Of a stretch of DNA of 64,000 nt, positions 39,323 through 48,862 are shown one piece after another (within the stretch, counting starts at the first letter, position 1; every line of letters begins with the position of its first letter). The DNA is taken from NCBI GenBank assembly GCA_963724945.1, contig CAVRWL010000001.1:124001-188000 (forward strand), written 5' to 3'. This stretch comes from Hyphomicrobium_A sp963724945. Lineage in GTDB: Bacteria; Pseudomonadota; Alphaproteobacteria; Rhizobiales; Hyphomicrobiaceae. The notes below the pieces were generated by a model. It was not told the origin of the DNA. It worked only from the letters and a program-made list of their open reading frames with translations, and did no database searches. A program made the position numbers and the translations under genes.

Positions 39323-40690
39323 TTAAGCCCCGGTTGCGGCCTCCACCATCCGGAAAAGCTCCTCGCGCGCCACCTTTTTCTCTGGCGGCTGGACCTTCTC
39401 CAGAACGAGGTCCACGACCTTGTCCTCGAAGATAGGCGCGCGCAAATCCGCGAGCGCCCCCGGCGTCTTCTCATAATACTCGTAGACCGACTTCTCGTGG
39501 CCCGGGAAGCGGCGCGCCTGCTCGATCAGCGCCCGGCGCATCTCGTCCTGGGTGATCTTGATGGCGTTCCTCTCGCCGATCTCACCAACGACCAGGCCGA
39601 GCCGAACCCGGCGTTCCGCAATCTGTCGGTATTCGGCGCGCGCCTCCTCCTCGGTCTTGCCCTCGCTTTGCAAGGCCTCCTGCAAGGTCCGACCCGACTG
39701 GTGCAGATTCTCGTTGAACTGGCGCCAGATGGCCTCGTACTCGCTCTCGACCAGCGACGGGGGAAGCTCGAAGCTGTGGATCTTCTCAAGCTGGTCGAGC
39801 AGCTCCCGCTTGAGCTTCAAGCGCGACGCAGTCTCGTACTCGCGCGCGATCTGGGCGCCGACGAGCTCCTTCAACTTCTCTAAGCTCTCGGCCCCGAACG
39901 TCTTGGCGAAGGCGTCGTCGATCACGGGCCGCACGGGGGCCGCGACCTCTTTGACCTTCACCGCGAACGATGCCTCCTTGCCGGCCAGCGTCTCAACGGG
40001 ATAATCGGCGGGGAAGGTCGCGGGAATGGTGCGCTCCTCGCCCGCCTTGGCGCCGGTGAGCCCCTCCTCGAAACCGGGGATAAAGCCGCCCTGGCCCAGC
40101 ACGATCTGGGCGTCGTCGGTGCTTCCGCCCTCGAAGGCCTCCCCGCCGATCGTGCCGACGAAATCGACCGTCACGCGGTCGCCGGAGGCCGCAGCGCGGT
40201 CCGCATCCGGGGCCCACGTCGTGGCGCGTCCGGCAAGATCGTCGATCGCCTTGTCGATCGCCTCGGGCGCGACGTCGGCGGTGAGGCGCTCAAGCTTCAG
40301 CCCTGTGAAGTCGGCGAGCTCGAACTTGGGCAGCACCTCGAAGGTCATGGAGTAGGCGAGGTCGGCCTCGCCAGCGAGGACGCGCTCGATCTCGGCCTGG
40401 TCCTCGGGCAGGCTCACGCTCGGCTGCATGGCGGGACGCTCGTTGCGGTCGGCGAGCGCTCTCGAGCTCGTCTCCTTGACGGTCTCCTCCAGCACCTCCG
40501 CCATCAGAGTGCGGCCGAACACCTTCTTCAGGTGCGGAACGGGGACCTTGCCCTTGCGGAAACCCTTGAGCTGGACGCGGTCCTTTATCTCGCCCAGACG
40601 CTCGGAAAAGCGCCGGCCGAGCTCATCGGCGCCGACCACGACCTTGAGCGTGCGCTTCAGTCCCTCGTTGTTGGTTTCCGTAATTTCCAT
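39323..40690 (-). CDS. tig: Trigger factor
   Basis: Ribosome-bound chaperone and prolyl isomerase. 455 residues: ribosome-binding domain with GFRKGKVPVPHLKKVFG (the signature near residue 44), the FKBP-type isomerase domain (GDRVTVDFVGTIGGEAFEGG near residues 160-180) and a long helical carboxy-terminal chaperone domain. ATG 40690 follows GGAGAG. Upstream reading beyond this ATG runs into tRNA-Leu. Order tRNA-Leu, tig, clpP, clpX, lon is a proteostasis block. Confidence 0.97.
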   Translation of the reverse strand: MEITETNNEGLKRTLKVVVGADELGRRFSERLGEIKDRVQLKGFRKGKVPVPHLKKVFGRTLMAEVLEETVKETSSRALADRNERPAMQPSVSLPEDQAEIERVLAGEADLAYSMTFEVLPKFELADFTGLKLERLTADVAPEAIDKAIDDLAGRATTWAPDADRAAASGDRVTVDFVGTIGGEAFEGGSTDDAQIVLGQGGFIPGFEEGLTGAKAGEERTIPATFPADYPVETLAGKEASFAVKVKEVAAPVRPVIDDAFAKTFGAESLEKLKELVGAQIAREYETASRLKLKRELLDQLEKIHSFELPPSLVESEYEAIWRQFNENLHQSGRTLQEALQSEGKTEEEARAEYRQIAERRVRLGLVVGEIGERNAIKITQDEMRRALIEQARRFPGHEKSVYEYYEKTPGALADLRAPIFEDKVVDLVLEKVQPPEKKVAREELFRMVEAATGA

Positions 40691-40738
40691 TGCTCTCCAA
40701 CCTGATCCCGAGGCCGGTCCGCGGCCCTGATAGCATCT

Positions 40739-40823
<85 letters not shown>

Positions 40824-41118
40824 GCGCCGCCCCTGCCTCGGGCACGGCTTTTGGCCTAGCCTCAGAGTCTCGCTTTCGCTTGGCGGTCTCGCCTGGCTAA
40901 AGGGAACGGTCGGCCGAAGATATATCTGGCGCGGCGGCCCAAAATCAACGTCATTCGCGCCGCCCCGGCCGCTCTCCTCGCCGGAGCGGGCATCCGCCGA
41001 GCGAAAGGCACTGCCTGAGGGGGCCAAGCGTTGCAATAGGGGCTGGCCGGATCGGGCCGGTTGCGGGCCCCCCATGGCGTCGCTAGGCTGGTTCTCCCCC
41101 ATCTTCAGGAGTCGCGAC

Positions 41119-42168
41119 GTGCCACCGAGCTCAAGCGTTGCAGCTGCGGTCGGGCGCACGCCCCTCATCCGTCTTCGCCGGGCCTCCGAGGAGACGGGCT
41201 GCACGATCCTGGGCAAGGCGGAATTCATGAACCCGGGCCAATCGGTCAAGGACCGCGCCGCACTGGGGATCATCACGGACGCGGTGGCGCGCGGGCAGCT
41301 GAAGCCCGGCGGCACGATCGTCGAGGGTACCGCCGGCAACACCGGCATCGGCCTCACGGTGCTCGGCAACGCGCTCGGCTTTCGCACCGTCATCGTCATC
41401 CCCGAGACGCAAGCGAAGGAGAAGAAGGACACCTTGCGGCTCTTGGGCGCCGAGCTGGTCGAGGTTCCGGCCGTCCCCTACCGCAACCCCAACAACTACG
41501 TGAAGTACTCTGCGCGCCTCGCCGCTGCGCTAAATGAGTGCGAGGAGGCGGGCGCGGTGTGGGCGAACCAGTTCGACAACACCGCAAACCGCGACATCCA
41601 CATGACGACGACGGCTGAGGAGATCTGGGCCGACACGGGCGGTCAGATCGACGGGTTCGTTGCAGCGGTCGGCTCGGGCGGAACGCTCGGCGGCGTCTCA
41701 CGCGCCTTGAAGGCCAAGCGCAACGCGATTCTGATCGCGCTCGCCGACCCGCCGGGATCGGCGCTCTATGCCTACTACACCACCGGCGTGCTGAAGGCGG
41801 AAGGCTCCTCGGTCAGCGAGGGCATCGGCCAAGGTCGCATCACCAAGAACCTGGAAGGCGCGCCGATCGATCGCGCCTACCTCATTCCCGACGAGGAGGC
41901 GCTGCGCATCATCTTCAATCTCGTGGCCGAGGAAGGCCTCTGCGTGGGCGCCTCGAGCGGGGTTAACGTGGCGGGTGCCGTGCGCCTCGCCAAGGAGCTC
42001 GGGCCCGGTCATACGGTCGTGACGATCCTTTGCGACCCTGGCACGCGCTATCAGTCCCGGCTTTTCAATCCGAGCTTCTTGACGTCGAAGTCGCTTCCCG
42101 TACCCCCCTGGCTTGCCGAGAAGCCGCGCCCGCTACCGTCCGTGTTCGCCGAGCGAACCGCCGGGTGA
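41119..42168 (+). CDS. cysK: Cysteine synthase (O-acetylserine sulfhydrylase family)
   Basis: PLP enzyme that makes cysteine from O-acetylserine and sulfide. GRTPLIRLRRASEETG, the PLP lysine in NPGQSVKDRAAL, EGTAGNTGIGL and VGSGGTLGGVSRA are present. Start GTG 41119 is preceded by AGGAG at seven bases and gives 349 residues that match the family start; ATG 41074 (15 codons earlier) is the alternative. The protein has the extended carboxy terminus (RYQSRLFNPSFLTSKSLPVP) of the alphaproteobacterial subgroup. sseA follows on the same strand, 114 bases on, suggesting joint handling of sulfur. Confidence 0.93.
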   Translation: MPPSSSVAAAVGRTPLIRLRRASEETGCTILGKAEFMNPGQSVKDRAALGIITDAVARGQLKPGGTIVEGTAGNTGIGLTVLGNALGFRTVIVIPETQAKEKKDTLRLLGAELVEVPAVPYRNPNNYVKYSARLAAALNECEEAGAVWANQFDNTANRDIHMTTTAEEIWADTGGQIDGFVAAVGSGGTLGGVSRALKAKRNAILIALADPPGSALYAYYTTGVLKAEGSSVSEGIGQGRITKNLEGAPIDRAYLIPDEEALRIIFNLVAEEGLCVGASSGVNVAGAVRLAKELGPGHTVVTILCDPGTRYQSRLFNPSFLTSKSLPVPPWLAEKPRPLPSVFAERTAG

Positions 42169-42282
42169 GCCGGCACGGCGAGGTCGGTGATCCTTGCAGG
42201 CCGCAAAACTTTTGCCTATGTCGGCTGGCAAACGAGGCCTTTAGGCCCCGGCGACCGGAATAATCGAGGAACGGAGAGGAAA

Positions 42283-43146
42283 GTGCTCAACACCGCCAAG
42301 CAGTGGATCGTCGAGACGGATTGGCTCGCAGAGCATCTCAACGCACCCGACCTTCTCGTCTTTGACGGCAGCTGGCACCTGCCGACGACGGGGCGCAACG
42401 CAAAGTCGGAGTACCTCGCCGCACACATTCCCGACGCACTCTTCTTCGACATCGACGATCTTTCGGACGAGAAGTCGCCGCTGCCGCACATGCTGCCGTC
42501 CACAGTCAAGTTCGCCTCGCGCATGAAGAAGATGGGCGTCGGCGACGGCATGCGCGTCGTCGTCTACGACAGCGAAGGGCTGTTCTCCGCGGCGCGCGTC
42601 TGGTGGACCTTCCGCGCCATGGGGCACGAGGACGTCGCCGTGCTCAACGGCGGTCTCAAGAAGTGGAAGGCGGAAGGACGCGCGATCGAGGACGGCATGC
42701 CGCGCAAACGGCCCGAGTGCCACTTCACGCCGCTGATGAATGCTTCCCTCGTGCGCGACATGGACGACATCAAGCACATCCTCGCCAAGAAGTCGGCGCA
42801 GATCGTCGACGCCCGACCCGCCGGGCGCTTTGCCGGCAGCGAGCCCGAGCCGCGCCCCGGCCTGCGCTGCGGACATTTGCCCGGCTCCCGCAACGTTCCC
42901 TCGCAGGCGCTGCTCAACGCCGACGGGACCTTGAAGCCGGCGGCCGAGCTGCAGAGGATTTTTGCCGACGCCGGCATCGATCCCGCGCTCCCGGTGATCA
43001 CCACCTGCGGATCGGGTGTCACAGCCTCAATCCTGTCCTTCGCGCTGGCGGTGCTGGGCCAGACCAACGCCGCCGTCTATGACGGCAGCTGGGCCGAATG
43101 GGGCGCCGACAACGGGCTGCCGATCGAGACGGGGCCGCCCGCCTGA
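42283..43146 (+). CDS. sseA: 3-mercaptopyruvate sulfurtransferase
   Basis: Two-domain rhodanese that moves sulfur from 3-mercaptopyruvate to thiol acceptors. 287 residues: inactive first rhodanese domain with VYDSEGLFSAARVWWTFRAM, and the second with QIVDARPAGRF and the active-site loop TCGSGVTAS, whose CG(S/T)GV(T) form marks mercaptopyruvate rather than thiosulfate enzymes. GTG 42283 follows GGAGAGGAA, so I prefer it to an upstream in-frame ATG. Confidence 0.93.
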   Translation: MLNTAKQWIVETDWLAEHLNAPDLLVFDGSWHLPTTGRNAKSEYLAAHIPDALFFDIDDLSDEKSPLPHMLPSTVKFASRMKKMGVGDGMRVVVYDSEGLFSAARVWWTFRAMGHEDVAVLNGGLKKWKAEGRAIEDGMPRKRPECHFTPLMNASLVRDMDDIKHILAKKSAQIVDARPAGRFAGSEPEPRPGLRCGHLPGSRNVPSQALLNADGTLKPAAELQRIFADAGIDPALPVITTCGSGVTASILSFALAVLGQTNAAVYDGSWAEWGADNGLPIETGPPA

Positions 43147-43193
43147 CGTTGCACGGGGACGAAGGTCGCATCCGCGCCAGGGCCGAAAGCCCG

Positions 43194-46085
43194 CTAAGCC
43201 GAGCGCGCCGGCTTGACGCGCCGGGTCTTCCGCGCTCGCTCGCTGCCCTTGCCGTTGGCGCCCGCCGCGATGCCCGGCACCAGCTTGACCTTCTCGGCCA
43301 TGACGGTTGTGGCCATGGCGGATGCACGCCGCGGTTTGCGCGTGCGCCGATAGAGGTCGTACTCCTCCGCGATCGTCGCGGCGTTCTTGGGCACGCTGAG
43401 CCAGAAGCCTTGGATCTCGGTGAACCCCTCTTTGCGCGCAATCTCCATCTGCTCTCGCGTCTCGACGCCTTCCGCGGTCGTCGCGATGCCGAGGCTGCGG
43501 CCCAGCCGCGCAACGGCGCGCACGATTGCGAGTGATTCCTCGTTGCCCTCCGCGAGCCCGGCGATGAAACAGCGGTCGATCTTGAGCTTGTCGAAGGGAA
43601 AGGCACGCAGATAGTTGAGTGAGGAGAAGCCCGTGCCGAAATCGTCGAGCGCCACGCGAACGCCGAGGTCGCGCAATTGATGCAAGGTCGCGAGCGTCGT
43701 CTCGCGGTGCTGCAGCAGAAGCGACTCGGTGATCTCCAACTCCAGCCGGCTCGCCTCGACGCCGGACGCCGCGAGCGCGCTCATGACGAGCTGCGCCAGG
43801 TTCCTGGAGTTGAACTGCACCGCCGAAAGATTGACCGCCACCCTGATATGCCGCGGCCACTTGGCTGCCTCCGCCAGCGCCTGGCGCAGCGCCCATTCGC
43901 CCAGCGGCAGGATCAGGCCGGTTTCCTCCGCGAGCGGCACGAACTCGCTCGGCTCAATGACGACGCCGGCCGGCGTGCGCCAGCGCAACAACGCTTCGAA
44001 ACAGGAAATCTCGTTGCGCTTCAAGTTGAGCAGCGGCTGATAGGCGAGGTCGAGCTCGCCGTTCGTCAGCGCGCTGCGCAAATTGCGCTCAAGCTCGTGG
44101 CGCGCGCGCATGCGCGCGTCCATCGCCGTCTCGAAGAAGCGGTACGTGCCGCGCTCCTCCTCCTTGGCGCGCGACAGCGCCAGGTTGGCGTGCTTCAGGA
44201 GCTGATCGGCGTCCGTTCCATCGCCGGGCGCCATGGCAATGCCGATCGAGGCGCCGAGCACAACTTGAAAGTGCTCGCCCAAAACGAACGGCTCGTTCAT
44301 GGCGGCGATGATCTCGGCGGCGAGATCGATGGCATCGCGCGGCGTTGCGGCATCGGTCTGCACGATGATAAACTCGTCGCCGCCCACGCGTGCAAGCGTA
44401 TCGGTCTCGCGGACGGCGTGGCGCAAACGCGCGGCAAACTCCTGCAGCAGCTCGTCCCCGATCGGGTGCCCGAGCGCGTCGTTGACCTCCTTGAAGCGAT
44501 CGAGATCGAGGCAATGGACGGCGACGCCGTCGCCGGGGCGCAGACGCGACAGCGCCTCGCTGAGCCGCTCGCGCAAGAGCACGCGATTGGGCAGGTCGGT
44601 GAGGCCGTCGTAGCGGGCCAGATGCTCGATCTGCGCCTGCGCCTGCCGCTGTGCAGTGATGTCCTCGTGCGTGCACACCCAGCCGCCGCCCGGCATCGGT
44701 ACGTGCGTCAGGGCGATGCAGCGGCCGTCGCTCATCTCTTGGATGATGCAGCCGGCCGTCGTGATCGGCTGGGTGCGCTCGTAGAGGTAGGCCTCGGCCG
44801 AAGCTCCGGCCCAAATGCCGCTGGCGATGCGCATCTCGATGATCTCGCGGCGGGGCATGCCAGGCTTCACCACGGCGGACGACAGCCCGTAGATGGTGGC
44901 ATAGCGCTCGTTGCACAGGATGACCCGCTCGTCCTTGTCGTACATGCACAGACCCTGGGACATGTGCCGCAGGGCCGTATCGAGCTGCAGGTTGCGGGAT
45001 TTGAGCTCTTCCTCGCGCTCTTGCAAGATCCTGTTCCGGCTCTGCAATTCCGCCTCGACGGCGCGCCGCTCGCTCAAGTCGTGGACGGCGTAGACCTCAT
45101 CGCCCGACCTCAGACGCTCGTGCGCCACATTGACGGGAAGGAAAGCGCCCGCAGCCGTCCGCAGCAAGGCGTCCCCGCTCGCACCCTCCGCAATGGTCCC
45201 GCTCAGGAGCGCTTCGGCAACGTTCTTGCCGACCAAGGCGCGCGGTGCGACGCCGCACAGCTCGGCGATGCGACGGTTCGTGCTCACAATGCGTCCGTTC
45301 CTGACGACGACGATGCCTTCGATCGCCGCGTCGACGAGCTGCTGCATCAGCTCCACATTGTCGTGCACCGTCAGCCGGTCGATTAGCGTCGCTACGAAGC
45401 CCAAGAGCAGCACGACGACCGCCGCCCCCACGACCACGACAGCGAGCATCCAGTGATGCTGCGGGACGACATTCTCGACCGCGGAGATCGAAGGCCCGTG
45501 CACCGCCTTCATGGCGGTGAAGTGCAGACTGAAGAACGCTACCGTCAACAGACCTGCTGCGCCCCAGAACGCCCAAGGGCCTTTGAGCCGGCGATACGTC
45601 GTCAACGCCGCGGAATTGAAGCCCACACCGAGACCGATCGAGACGATGACGAGCGGCAGGTCCCATTCCAGCGCGCCGGGAACGGCGACGGCATAAAGGC
45701 CGGCATAGTGCATGAGGCCCATGCCGGTGCCGTTGATGGCGCCGCCCACGGGCGCCTGCCATCGGCCGTTGCGCGCGGCGACCGTGAACCCGGCGTAGGT
45801 GATGAGGCCGAGGCACAGCAGCGAGGCCACCAGCAGCGGCAGCGCAAGCTCCCCATCGCGAGCGAATTTGTGAGACAGCAGGGCGATGAAGTGCGCCGCC
45901 CAGATGCCGAAGGCGCCGCAGACCGCGGCGAGGACCAGCCAGCCCATGCGCCGCCCAGCGCTCCCGCGCGCTGCGTGTCCAAAGAGACTGAGGGAGACAA
46001 CGCTCGCCCCAACGGCAAGCGCCAACGCCAGCGCAATCAGGCGCGCGTCAGGTTGCATGGCAAAGGCAATGGGCGGGGCATCCAC
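43194..46085 (-). CDS. MHYT-PAS-GGDEF-EAL membrane signalling protein
   Basis: Probable cyclic-di-GMP synthase/phosphodiesterase with a membrane sensor. Domains in order: seven-helix MHYT sensor (WAAHFIALLSH, GLMHYAGLYA, FSLHFTAMKAV, about residues 15-240), one or two PAS domains (about 260-510), GGDEF (intact ARVGGDEFIIV) and EAL (CFEALLRWRTP, ESLLLQHRET, ALDDFGTGFSSLNYLRAFP, all intact). Both catalytic signatures are complete, so either activity is possible. GTG 46085 has GGAG at a good distance; TTG 46124 and ATG 46058 are alternatives. It lies on the strand opposite to cysK-sseA. Confidence 0.92.
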   Translation of the reverse strand: MDAPPIAFAMQPDARLIALALALAVGASVVSLSLFGHAARGSAGRRMGWLVLAAVCGAFGIWAAHFIALLSHKFARDGELALPLLVASLLCLGLITYAGFTVAARNGRWQAPVGGAINGTGMGLMHYAGLYAVAVPGALEWDLPLVIVSIGLGVGFNSAALTTYRRLKGPWAFWGAAGLLTVAFFSLHFTAMKAVHGPSISAVENVVPQHHWMLAVVVVGAAVVVLLLGFVATLIDRLTVHDNVELMQQLVDAAIEGIVVVRNGRIVSTNRRIAELCGVAPRALVGKNVAEALLSGTIAEGASGDALLRTAAGAFLPVNVAHERLRSGDEVYAVHDLSERRAVEAELQSRNRILQEREEELKSRNLQLDTALRHMSQGLCMYDKDERVILCNERYATIYGLSSAVVKPGMPRREIIEMRIASGIWAGASAEAYLYERTQPITTAGCIIQEMSDGRCIALTHVPMPGGGWVCTHEDITAQRQAQAQIEHLARYDGLTDLPNRVLLRERLSEALSRLRPGDGVAVHCLDLDRFKEVNDALGHPIGDELLQEFAARLRHAVRETDTLARVGGDEFIIVQTDAATPRDAIDLAAEIIAAMNEPFVLGEHFQVVLGASIGIAMAPGDGTDADQLLKHANLALSRAKEEERGTYRFFETAMDARMRARHELERNLRSALTNGELDLAYQPLLNLKRNEISCFEALLRWRTPAGVVIEPSEFVPLAEETGLILPLGEWALRQALAEAAKWPRHIRVAVNLSAVQFNSRNLAQLVMSALAASGVEASRLELEITESLLLQHRETTLATLHQLRDLGVRVALDDFGTGFSSLNYLRAFPFDKLKIDRCFIAGLAEGNEESLAIVRAVARLGRSLGIATTAEGVETREQMEIARKEGFTEIQGFWLSVPKNAATIAEEYDLYRRTRKPRRASAMATTVMAEKVKLVPGIAAGANGKGSERARKTRRVKPARSA

Positions 46086-46184
46086 CGGAAACTCCGAGAG
46101 CGATTCCACCCAAGTCCGTAGCAATACTGTTTCAAAATCCCGTAAAGAATACGCAACAATTGGCGTGCGGCCCGCTGTTTTGGG

Positions 46185-46439
46185 CTAACCGTTCTTTATT
46201 TTGAGGACCAGAATTGTGCCGGCGAGGACCAGCGTGATGGCATTGGCCAGGATGAGCGGCAAATCGCCGATGATGGCTCCGTAGATCAGCCAGGCGGCGA
46301 TCCCGGCGGTGAGGATCAGGAACATCCCGAGCGAGATGTCCGCGGTCGAGCGCGTGCGCCACGTCTTGACCACCTGCGGAACGAAAGCGACCGTCGTCAA
46401 AGTGGCCGCGAGCAGGCCGACTGCCGTTGCATCGAGCAT
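46185..46439 (-). CDS. SemiSWEET family transporter
   Basis: 84-residue three-helix protein of the SemiSWEET/PQ-loop family, which forms dimers that move small sugars by facilitated diffusion. The PQ motif is in TVAFVPQVVKTWRTRSTADI, with helices at residues about 5-22, 36-55 and 60-80. Substrate cannot be read from sequence. It lies 108 bases from tRNA-Lys on the same strand. Confidence 0.88.
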   Translation of the reverse strand: MLDATAVGLLAATLTTVAFVPQVVKTWRTRSTADISLGMFLILTAGIAAWLIYGAIIGDLPLILANAITLVLAGTILVLKIKNG

Positions 46440-46546
46440 GGTGCTTCCCAGAAGGCGCCCTTCCAGCTGTGCGCCGGCGCCAAGCCTGCCTTGCGCTGCC
46501 GCGAGCGCGGCAACCCGCCCAGGGTCGCGCACACAGTCGCGGGGTG

Positions 46547-46621
46547 TGGTGAGCCCGGATGGGATCGAACCATCGACACCTTGATTAAAAGTCAAGTGCT
46601 CTACCACTGAGCTACGGGCCC
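46547..46621 (-). tRNA. tRNA-Lys (TTT)
   Basis: Acceptor GGGCCCG pairs with CGGGCTC (one G-T pair); anticodon loop ACTTTTAAT gives TTT; T-loop GTTCGATCC; CCA encoded. Confidence 0.96.
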
Positions 46622-46768
46622 CACGAGCGGTGCTTGTAGGCGGCGCGTGAGGGGTGGTCAAGGCAACGGCGCCAGCGTCCGCGGACCGATTCCCATGCGC
46701 GTCGCGATAACCCGGCGTGCGAAATGCCGCCTCGGCGCGGAGAGCCCGGTGCGCTATGACGGCGCGCC

Positions 46769-47719
46769 ATGGATAAGCCCGCACGAGAGAGAACGACCGC
46801 GCCCACGCGCGCAGGCGTGAGCGCGCACGCCGCCGACCGTCTGAAGGCGGTCGGCCTCATGTGCATCGCCATCACGCTGTTCTCCGCCCTCGACACCTCG
46901 GCGAAGTACCTTGAGACGCATGCCGGGCTGCCCGTGGTGCAGATCGTCTGGGCGCGCTTTGCCGGCCAATTCCTGCTCATGTTGACGATCCTCGGCGCGC
47001 TGCCCGTGCGCGCGCTCATTGGCACGCGCAAGCTCAAGCTCGAGCTCGTGCGCTCGCTCCTCATGGTGTCGACGACGGCGTGCAACTTCCTGGCGCTGCA
47101 ATACCTGCGCCTCGATCAGACGGTGACGGTGGTGTTCCTGGCGCCGCTGGTGGTCGCCGCGCTCGCGGGTCCGCTGCTCGGCGAGTGGGTCGGCTGGCGC
47201 CGGGGGATCGCGATCTTCGTCGGCTTCCTCGGCATCCTCATCGTGGTGCGGCCGGGCTTCGGCGGGCTGCATCCGGCCTTCCTGCTCGCGTTCGGCGCGA
47301 TGCTCGCCTACGCGCTCTTCATGCTGCTGACGCGCTACCTTGCAGCGCACGACACCCCGCTCGTGATGCTGTTCTATTCGGTGCTGCTCGGCGCCTTCGC
47401 GCTGGCGCCGTTCGCGCTATGGCAATGGGTGTGGCCGGCGACCCTGCTGCAGTGGCTCTTGCTGCCCGCGCTCGGCATGCTCGGCGGCACCGGGCACTAT
47501 TTCTTCATTCATGCCTACCGCCTGGCTCCGGCCTCTTCCGTGGCACCCTTTCTCTATCTGCAGCTTATGAGCATGGTGAGCTTCGGATATGCGGTGTTCG
47601 GCGACGTTCCCGACGTCTGGACGCTTGTGGGTTCCGCTGTGATCATCGGCTCGGGCGTGTATCTCATTCACCGCGAGCGGGTGACGCACACGCCGATCGA
47701 GGTCGTCGAGCCGATCTAA
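46769..47719 (+). CDS. EamA/DMT family transporter
   Basis: 316-residue inner-membrane protein with ten predicted helices in two EamA halves (first helix about residues 27-43; FLAPLVVAALAGPLLGEWVG closes the first half; SVAPFLYLQLMSMVSFGYAV is in the second). Members export metabolites or amino acids; the substrate is unknown. It stands alone on the plus strand and is convergent with tgt, three bases apart. Confidence 0.9.
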   Translation: MDKPARERTTAPTRAGVSAHAADRLKAVGLMCIAITLFSALDTSAKYLETHAGLPVVQIVWARFAGQFLLMLTILGALPVRALIGTRKLKLELVRSLLMVSTTACNFLALQYLRLDQTVTVVFLAPLVVAALAGPLLGEWVGWRRGIAIFVGFLGILIVVRPGFGGLHPAFLLAFGAMLAYALFMLLTRYLAAHDTPLVMLFYSVLLGAFALAPFALWQWVWPATLLQWLLLPALGMLGGTGHYFFIHAYRLAPASSVAPFLYLQLMSMVSFGYAVFGDVPDVWTLVGSAVIIGSGVYLIHRERVTHTPIEVVEPI

Positions 47720-47722
47720 TCC

Positions 47723-48856
47723 TCATGCGCGGATGCGAGCTGGCGCTGCGTCGCCTCGGCCCACGCCGCAAAGCGCCGCTTCCGCGATCGCCCTCCGCAT
47801 CGCCGCCATCAGCTCCTGATAGAAGGCCGTGTTGGCCCACGACAGCAGCATCGAGCCCAGCAGCTCCCCCGACTTGACGAGGTGGTGCAGGTAGGCGCGC
47901 GAGTAATCACGCGCCGCCGGGCAGGTGCTCGCCGGATCGAGCGGCGCGGGGTCCTCGGCGTGGCAGGCGTTCTTGAGGTTGATGCGTCCGCTCCACGTGT
48001 AGGCGAGCCCGTGGCGCCCGTTGCGCGTCGGCAGCACGCAGTCGAACATGTCGATGCCGCGCGCGACCGATTGGATGAGGTCCAAGGGCGTGCCGACACC
48101 CATGAGGTAGCGCGGCTTCTCCGCCGGCAGCAGCGGCACCACACCCTCGAGCGTGCGCAGCATCACCTCGTGGCCCTCGCCGACGGCGAGCCCGCCGACC
48201 GCATAGCCGGGAAAGTCCATGGCGATGAGTGCTTCCGCCGAGCGCCGCCGCAGCAGGGCGTCGGTCGCCCCCTGCACAATCGCAAACAGCGCCTGCCCCG
48301 GGCCCGCGAGCCGCGCGAAAGCGGCACGCGAGCGCTCCGCCCAGCGCAGCGACAGCTCCATGGCGCGCTCGGCGTCGGCGCGCTCGGCCGGCAGCTCGAT
48401 GCACTCGTCGAGCTGCATCTGGATGTCGGCGCCGAGCAGACACTGGATCTCGATTGCGCGCTCCGGAGACAGCATGTGCACGGCGCCGTCGAGGTGCGAC
48501 TGGAAGCGCACGCCCTCCTCGCTCACCTCTCTGAGCTTGCCGAGCGACATGACTTGGAAGCCGCCGCTATCGGTGAGGATCGGCCCGTCCCAACGCATGA
48601 AGGCGTGCACGCCGCCGAGGCGGGCGATGCGCTCCGCGCCCGGGCGCAGCATCAGGTGGTAGGTGTTGGCGAGAACGATGTCGGCGCCGGCAGCCTTCAC
48701 CTGCTCGGGGTAGAGCGCCTTGACGGTCGCAGCCGTGCCAACGGGCATGAAAGCGGGCGTGCGCACGCGCCCGCGCGGCGTCGCGATCTCGCCGAGCCGT
48801 GCGTCGCCGTCCTTGGCCATGAGCCGAAAGCCAAACCGAGGCGTCATCTCCTGCAC
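47723..48856 (-). CDS. tgt: tRNA-guanine transglycosylase, zinc-site cysteines partly missing
   Basis: Exchanges guanine-34 of Tyr, His, Asn and Asp tRNAs for preQ1 in queuosine synthesis. 377 residues. Catalytic parts are intact: LTDSGGFQVMSL, QLDECIELPAE, VGGLAVGEG, and the nucleophile segment FDCVLPTRNGRHG. The structural zinc motif, usually C-x-C-x2-C before YSRAYL, reads here as S-T-C-P-A-A, keeping only the middle Cys plus the following His (YLHHL). The frame is continuous. The next gene queA does the following step. Confidence 0.93.
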   Translation of the reverse strand: MQEMTPRFGFRLMAKDGDARLGEIATPRGRVRTPAFMPVGTAATVKALYPEQVKAAGADIVLANTYHLMLRPGAERIARLGGVHAFMRWDGPILTDSGGFQVMSLGKLREVSEEGVRFQSHLDGAVHMLSPERAIEIQCLLGADIQMQLDECIELPAERADAERAMELSLRWAERSRAAFARLAGPGQALFAIVQGATDALLRRRSAEALIAMDFPGYAVGGLAVGEGHEVMLRTLEGVVPLLPAEKPRYLMGVGTPLDLIQSVARGIDMFDCVLPTRNGRHGLAYTWSGRINLKNACHAEDPAPLDPASTCPAARDYSRAYLHHLVKSGELLGSMLLSWANTAFYQELMAAMRRAIAEAALCGVGRGDAAPARIRA

Positions 48857-48862
48857 GAATGT

